The notes under the pieces were generated by a model that worked only from the letters and a program-made list of their open reading frames with translations, was not told the DNA's origin and did not search any database. Positions 5,376 through 8,470 of a stretch of DNA of 8,470 bases are shown in pieces. Position 1 is the stretch's first letter. Every line of letters begins with the position of its first letter. The stretch is from NCBI GenBank assembly GCA_019314185.1, contig JAFCZU010000118.1, positions 1-8,470 on the forward strand. The letters run 5' to 3'. The translations under genes were made by a program, and so were the position numbers. Source of the DNA: Deltaproteobacteria bacterium. Lineage in GTDB: Bacteria > Desulfobacterota > Desulfobacteria > Desulfobacterales > ETH-SRB1.

Positions 5376-6164
5376 TTAATTCTTTTTTTGAACAGAAAAG
5401 ATCCTCAGAAGAAGAAAAAGAAAAAGGCAGACGATTATGAGCCAGACAGCAACCGGTTGTGAATATTTAAGTCCATAAGCTGTAAAGCGCTCATATATCA
5501 TTACAGGCGCAATCATGGGGTGATATGCAACAATTACAACCGCCCCGAACTCGCTGACCGCGCGCGCAGTACACATGATCATACCAACTACCATACTTCT
5601 CCAGGCAAGAGGGAAAGTAACGCGGAAAAAGGTATCTGTCATAGACGCCCCAAGACTGCGGGAGATATTTTCCAATCGTGAAGGAATAGCCTCAAATCCC
5701 GCTTTAACCGTATTAACGTAAAATGGAAGACCCACAAAAGTTAAGACAACAACAATGCCCGTAACAGATCCCATAATTCTTATTCCGATGGAACTCATTA
5801 TCTGTCCAAACCAGTGGTTCTGTCCTGCAATGGACAAAATGGCGATTCCTACTACAGGGTGGGGAATCATAATGGGAAGATCTATAATGCTTTCTATAAA
5901 ACTTTTTCCCCGGAAATTTTTCCTGGCGAGAAGATACGCAAATGGTGTTCCAAACAGAAATGATATCAGGGCGGCCATTCCCGAAGTGTACAGGCTGAGC
6001 CTGATGGAAGCGACAACATCTTTATCTGTTATCGTTTCTTTCAGGTCGGCAAAGGTCGGCTGTGCCACCATCTCAATTAATGGAAACAGAATAAATGCAA
6101 TGATTATAATGCTGCTTGAAACAGCGAGCCATATAAAAGGATCAGTATGTTTTTTAGCTATCAT
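5376..6164 (-). CDS. wtpB: Tungstate/molybdate ABC transporter permease
   Basis: This inner-membrane permease has 262 residues and about six membrane segments (roughly 12-32, 55-80, 97-114, 134-153, 190-213 and 236-256). The cytoplasmic EAA loop is clear: LENISRSLGASMTDTFFRV (164-182) followed by TFPLAW, the contact site for the ATPase. Stretches such as AYLLARKNFRGKSF, DLPIMIPHPVVGIA and ARAVSEFGAVVIVAYHP are typical of WtpB/ModB permeases, and nearer to WtpB. The protein should work as a homodimer with WtpC and receive substrate from WtpA. It follows wtpA after 151 nt that hold a long hairpin, and no ribosome binding site is evident before the ATG at 6164. The N-terminus nonetheless fits the family well. 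Confidence 0.92.
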   Translation of the reverse strand: MIAKKHTDPFIWLAVSSSIIIIAFILFPLIEMVAQPTFADLKETITDKDVVASIRLSLYTSGMAALISFLFGTPFAYLLARKNFRGKSFIESIIDLPIMIPHPVVGIAILSIAGQNHWFGQIMSSIGIRIMGSVTGIVVVLTFVGLPFYVNTVKAGFEAIPSRLENISRSLGASMTDTFFRVTFPLAWRSMVVGMIMCTARAVSEFGAVVIVAYHPMIAPVMIYERFTAYGLKYSQPVAVWLIIVCLFLFLLLRIFSVQKKN

Positions 6165-6207
6165 ATGAATAGATCAGTAGTTAGGGTCTGAACAAAAAAC
6201 AATATTG

Positions 6208-6288
6208 ATCACGAAAACACGAAAGTACGAAAACACGAAATAAAACATGGGAATCAGATTGCTGACATTTTTTTCGTGCTTTCGTGAT
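6208..6288. repeat. Tandem 8-bp repeats forming a long hairpin between wtpA and wtpB
   Basis: Four tandem units of yACGAAAn (6210-6241) are followed by two inverted units (6271-6286). ATCACGAAAACACGAAA (6208-6224) and TTTCGTGCTTTCGTGAT (6272-6288) pair over 17 bp with one mismatch. T-rich stretches lie outside both ends (6291-6300 on the plus strand, and about 6200-6192 read as T's on the minus strand). In the wtp transcript this could partially terminate or stabilise the upstream message, giving more WtpA than WtpB. It is also the type of short repeat found dispersed in Desulfobacterota genomes. Confidence 0.6.
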
Positions 6289-6315
6289 AGTTTTTTATTT
6301 ATTTATTTCTCTATC

Positions 6316-7305
6316 TTAATTTCTAACTTCCACCAGCTTTTTCAAGGGCGCCGGAAGCGTATTTAAAACCTTTTCTGAGGACACACGGCACGGCATAAAA
6401 GGCGGCTGGCCCATTTCTTTTAATATTTTCAATCCTCCATCAGGATTGAGAAGATACTCAAGAAAAAGAACGGCTCCTTCAGGATTGAGAGCATCTTTTG
6501 TCATTGTAATTCCATAGGTGCATGATTTGCCGACCTTGGTTCTCCATGTTCCTGGTTTTTTTCCTGTAACTTTAACACTAGCCTGCTTATAAAACGTATC
6601 ATGTTTATAGTTTCCGAGGTTAATATGATCATCAAGCTTTATATATTTCAGGCCATGCTGTACTGCAACAGAGAGATATTCCCAAGCGTAGTCCATGTTC
6701 CCTGTTTTTAGAAGAGAAACCAGCTCCACGGATTTCTGTCTTACATTTTCTATTGGCCTGTTTGCAATCAGCTTATCATAGAGTCCTGGTTGTTTATAGA
6801 GTTTTTCAGCTAATTGCAATACCATAAGGCTTCGGTAACCACATGGGTCAAGGTTCGGATCGGAATGCCCCCAGACTACCCCTTTACGGCTCAAAATTTT
6901 GTGCCAGTTGTCGGCATTGATCTCTTTTGCAAAACGGCTGTTATTTGTATAACAGAGTACCAGCTGGTTTGTTGCAAAACGGATGTTCCACGCAGCGTAT
7001 TCGGGAATCAGGGTTTTGTCTATAATCTTGAAATCAGCAGAGGCCATAATATCCGCCGGCTTGTGGAGCTCAGAAATCATGCGCGCCATCTTTGTGCTTC
7101 CACCAACCTCACGAAGCACATCAATATTCGGATACTTTGCCTCAAATAATTTTTCTATCTTGGCAAAAGGTACTGCCAGACTTCCTGCGTGAAATATTAT
7201 GACCTTTTCTTTGGCTTGCGCATAGACCGATACAGATAATATAATTCCAACAGACAGAGCGACGATAAAACCTGTTGTCTTTGATAAATTAAATAAACGT
7301 TTCAT
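6316..7305 (-). CDS. wtpA: Tungstate/molybdate-binding protein of the WtpA type
   Basis: This is the extracytoplasmic binding protein (329 residues) that captures tungstate or molybdate for WtpBC. Residues 1-31 form a signal peptide: basic MKRLFNLSK, a hydrophobic core and a probable cleavage after AQA; no lipobox is seen, so it should be free in the periplasm. The mature start [13 protein letters not shown] (35-47), [14 protein letters not shown] (66-79), ADIMASADF (84-92), [15 protein letters not shown] (146-160) and MDYAWEYLS (204-212) are WtpA hallmarks. D153 and E209 correspond to the acidic pair that gives Archaeoglobus/Pyrococcus-type proteins six-fold oxyanion coordination, which separates them from the classical E. 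coli-type ModA. AGGAGA 5 nt upstream overlaps the TAG stop of the regulator gene, so the two are translationally close. Tungstate preference is likely by family, but molybdate cannot be excluded. Confidence 0.94.
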   Translation of the reverse strand: MKRLFNLSKTTGFIVALSVGIILSVSVYAQAKEKVIIFHAGSLAVPFAKIEKLFEAKYPNIDVLREVGGSTKMARMISELHKPADIMASADFKIIDKTLIPEYAAWNIRFATNQLVLCYTNNSRFAKEINADNWHKILSRKGVVWGHSDPNLDPCGYRSLMVLQLAEKLYKQPGLYDKLIANRPIENVRQKSVELVSLLKTGNMDYAWEYLSVAVQHGLKYIKLDDHINLGNYKHDTFYKQASVKVTGKKPGTWRTKVGKSCTYGITMTKDALNPEGAVLFLEYLLNPDGGLKILKEMGQPPFMPCRVSSEKVLNTLPAPLKKLVEVRN

Positions 7306-7317
7306 TTGTTTCTCCTA
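7306..7317 (-). promoter_or_regulatory. wtpA ribosome binding site overlapping the regulator stop
   Basis: The regulator's TAG (7317-7315) runs into AGGAGA (7316-7311), followed by 5 nt and the wtpA ATG. This compact junction argues for one transcript carrying both genes. Confidence 0.8.
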
Positions 7318-8232
7318 TATTGAAGTTTCTTGTGGGAAAATTACTTTGCCGCTTATAGTAACATCATAACCATCGAGATTTTTTGCCAGGTCATAAAAAG
7401 CCTGTTCATGCAGAAGACCCATAAAAAGCTGCACTCCTTTATCGAAAAACCTTTCCTTCGTAATAAGAAGATCGTAACGCTCCCAGCGAACCGGAATAAA
7501 ATCAAGGCCAAGAAGAGAGGCTACCGGCTTAATACCGGGTCCCGCATCGGCACGGCCGGCTAATATTTCAAGGCCTATATCCATGTGCCGGGACAGCTCG
7601 TGATGGTATCCTTTGATTTTTTCGCTGTTAATTCCAGTTTCTTTAAGCATACGATCAAACAAAAGACGTGTGCCGGTACTGAGAGGCCGGTTGACTATTT
7701 TTATTCCAGGCTGAGCGATATCGGCAATTCCATTGATTTTTTTGGGATTTCCTTTTTGCACAAGTATGCCCTGTTCACGTTTGCAAAAATTGACAATAAC
7801 AGGCATTTTATCCAGCTCTTTGAAAGCAAAATCAAAATTATATTCAATTTCATTATCCTGAAGCAGATGGCTTGAGGCTATATGGCACAAATTTTGGCGC
7901 AGCGCTCTCAAACCTCCCATGCTTCCCAGGTTTCCAAATACTGCGACATTATCTGGGAAGAGTGCGTTAAAAAGGGAAATGGTCTTGTCGAGAAGAAGAT
8001 CGTTGCTTCCGGTTATTATAAGCAGCCCATGGTAGGGTGGAAGCTGGACTGTTGGCTCCGGATAATTTATTGTATTTGTTTCAATCCATTGCTCCACGAG
8101 TTGCCGCGGGAAAAGCCATTTGCCTGTAATTTTTGTCGCAGGCAGCCCCTTGTCCGCAACCAGCGTATATACCATCTTCTCGTTAACATTCAGAAACTGC
8201 GCGACCTCTTTTGTTGAGAGTAATTTGCTCAT
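7315..8232 (-). CDS. Regulator: excisionase-type HTH plus PBP-like sensor domain
   Basis: This is a predicted transcriptional regulator of 305 residues. Residues 5-52 (LSTKEVAQFLNVNEKMVYTL, then ...ITGKWLFPRQLVEQWI) form a MerR/excisionase-like helix-turn-helix (HTH_17 type). Residues about 68-290 form a periplasmic-binding-protein-like domain of the PBP_like family (PF12727), recognised by IVNRPLSTGTRLLFD (179-193) and RADAGPGIKPVA (227-238). There is no signal peptide, so the sensor works in the cytoplasm. Proteins with this pairing are often annotated as regulators of molybdate/molybdopterin metabolism. Being first in the wtp operon, it probably senses tungstate, molybdate or a related ligand and regulates the operon, as ModE or TunR do elsewhere with different folds. 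The frame opens at a TTG at 8298, but the ATG at 8232, placed right before the HTH, is preferred; only a weak AAAGAG lies upstream. Confidence 0.87.
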   Translation of the reverse strand: MSKLLSTKEVAQFLNVNEKMVYTLVADKGLPATKITGKWLFPRQLVEQWIETNTINYPEPTVQLPPYHGLLIITGSNDLLLDKTISLFNALFPDNVAVFGNLGSMGGLRALRQNLCHIASSHLLQDNEIEYNFDFAFKELDKMPVIVNFCKREQGILVQKGNPKKINGIADIAQPGIKIVNRPLSTGTRLLFDRMLKETGINSEKIKGYHHELSRHMDIGLEILAGRADAGPGIKPVASLLGLDFIPVRWERYDLLITKERFFDKGVQLFMGLLHEQAFYDLAKNLDGYDVTISGKVIFPQETSI

Positions 8233-8299
8233 ATTAACACACTCTTTAAGTATGACGGTCTCGTAAAAAGTCTTTTGTGAACGGCTTAAAGCTGTCAAA

Positions 8300-8328
8300 C
8301 GTATATTTTACAGGTTATTATATGTCAA
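8300..8328 (-). promoter_or_regulatory. Promoter of the regulator-wtpABC operon
   Basis: TTGACA (8328-8323), a 17-nt spacer and TATACG (8305-8300) form a sigma70-like promoter. Transcription should start near 8293, giving a leader of about 60 nt before the regulator ATG. The spacer carries one arm of an inverted repeat (see the operator entry). Confidence 0.5.
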
Positions 8329-8364
8329 TATGTATTTTGTGGCGAGACAAGCACCAACCTGTAA
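8308..8364. promoter_or_regulatory. Candidate two-site operator of the wtp operon
   Basis: TTACAGGTT (8308-8316) and AACCTGTAA (8356-8364) are perfect 9-bp complements with centres 48 bp apart. The first lies between the -35 and -10 of the operon promoter, where bound protein would block RNA polymerase. The second lies about 30 bp upstream of the -35. The sequence is unlike the E. coli ModE box. The regulator encoded just downstream is the obvious candidate ligand, by inference. Confidence 0.45.
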
Positions 8365-8470
8365 TGACCATGACAAACCATAAAGCATTTTCAAAGCATC
8401 CCTTTTTTTGCTCAATCACTTAACCTCGTTTAGTAATTAAATACTTAAACCCTAAGGGTTAATATTATAA
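8365..8470. other. Intergenic end of window with a small palindrome
   Basis: No gene is visible here. AACCCT-A-AGGGTT (8448-8460) is a near-perfect 13-bp palindrome in an AT-rich setting with TATAAT-like sequence beside it, so it could be an operator for an upstream gene beyond the window. A hairpin this short is a poor terminator. Confidence 0.3.

Noticed and set aside
5755..6168. Plus-strand 137-residue frame opposite wtpB
   Set aside because: It is a shadow of the permease gene on the other strand, with no ribosome binding site or domain resemblance.
6210..6241. CRISPR-like array
   Set aside because: The 8-bp units are directly adjacent, with no unique spacers and no cas genes.
8233..8298. 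Longer regulator N-terminus from a TTG
   Set aside because: The extension runs up to the predicted transcription start, lacks a ribosome binding site, and the HTH begins right after the ATG at 8232.
8233..8470. ModE box or molybdenum-cofactor riboswitch upstream of the operon
   Set aside because: No TATATA-type ModE half-sites and no recognisable Moco RNA core were seen; the leader is only about 60 nt.

Overview
The window looks like a chromosomal stretch from an anaerobic bacterium, most likely Desulfobacterota (a sulfate reducer or relative). I infer this from gene content (a WtpABC-type tungstate/molybdate transporter, an FmdE-like zinc protein, an IscA/HesB protein with a Cys-rich tail and an in-frame UGA), from moderate AT richness, and from degenerate intergenic repeats of a type common in that group. 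No rRNA or 16S marker is present, so the assignment is tentative.

Layout, left to right. 1-1156 (-): a DUF4143-type AAA ATPase, cut at its 3' end by the window edge, with a promoter/inverted repeat directly against its start codon. 1157-1402: intergenic, with a possible short transposase remnant. 1403-2134 (-): a LysE/RhtB-type exporter. 2188-2805 (+): an FmdE-like protein, divergent from the exporter. 2878-3420 (-): a small nitroreductase. 3547-3584: a strong hairpin terminator. 3600-3914 (-): an IscA/HesB-like gene that is continuous only if an in-frame TGA (3816-3818) is read as selenocysteine. 4131-8232 (-): a four-gene metal-oxyanion cluster transcribed as regulator (HTH + periplasmic-binding-protein-like sensor), wtpA (binding protein), wtpB (permease), wtpC (ATPase). 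8233-8470: its promoter region, with a perfect 9-bp inverted repeat around the core promoter.

The most notable item is the HesB-like gene. Its UGA sits where the family has its first metal/Fe-S ligand cysteine (the GGC motif), and a 6-bp stem with a 5-nt GG-containing loop lies 25 nt downstream, as expected of a bacterial SECIS element. A standard gene caller would report only a 65-residue fragment beginning at an internal Met. HesB-like selenoproteins are a known but small family, so this is a probable new member rather than a new family.

How the genes may work together (inference): WtpABC would import tungstate or molybdate for pterin-dependent enzymes such as formate dehydrogenases. The regulator, whose ligand domain is of the kind linked to molybdate metabolism, probably senses the metal or cofactor and controls its own operon. 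FmdE-like proteins are also often linked to molybdopterin/formate metabolism, and selenocysteine use fits W/Se-dependent formate chemistry. The ATPase, exporter and nitroreductase have no evident link to this theme.
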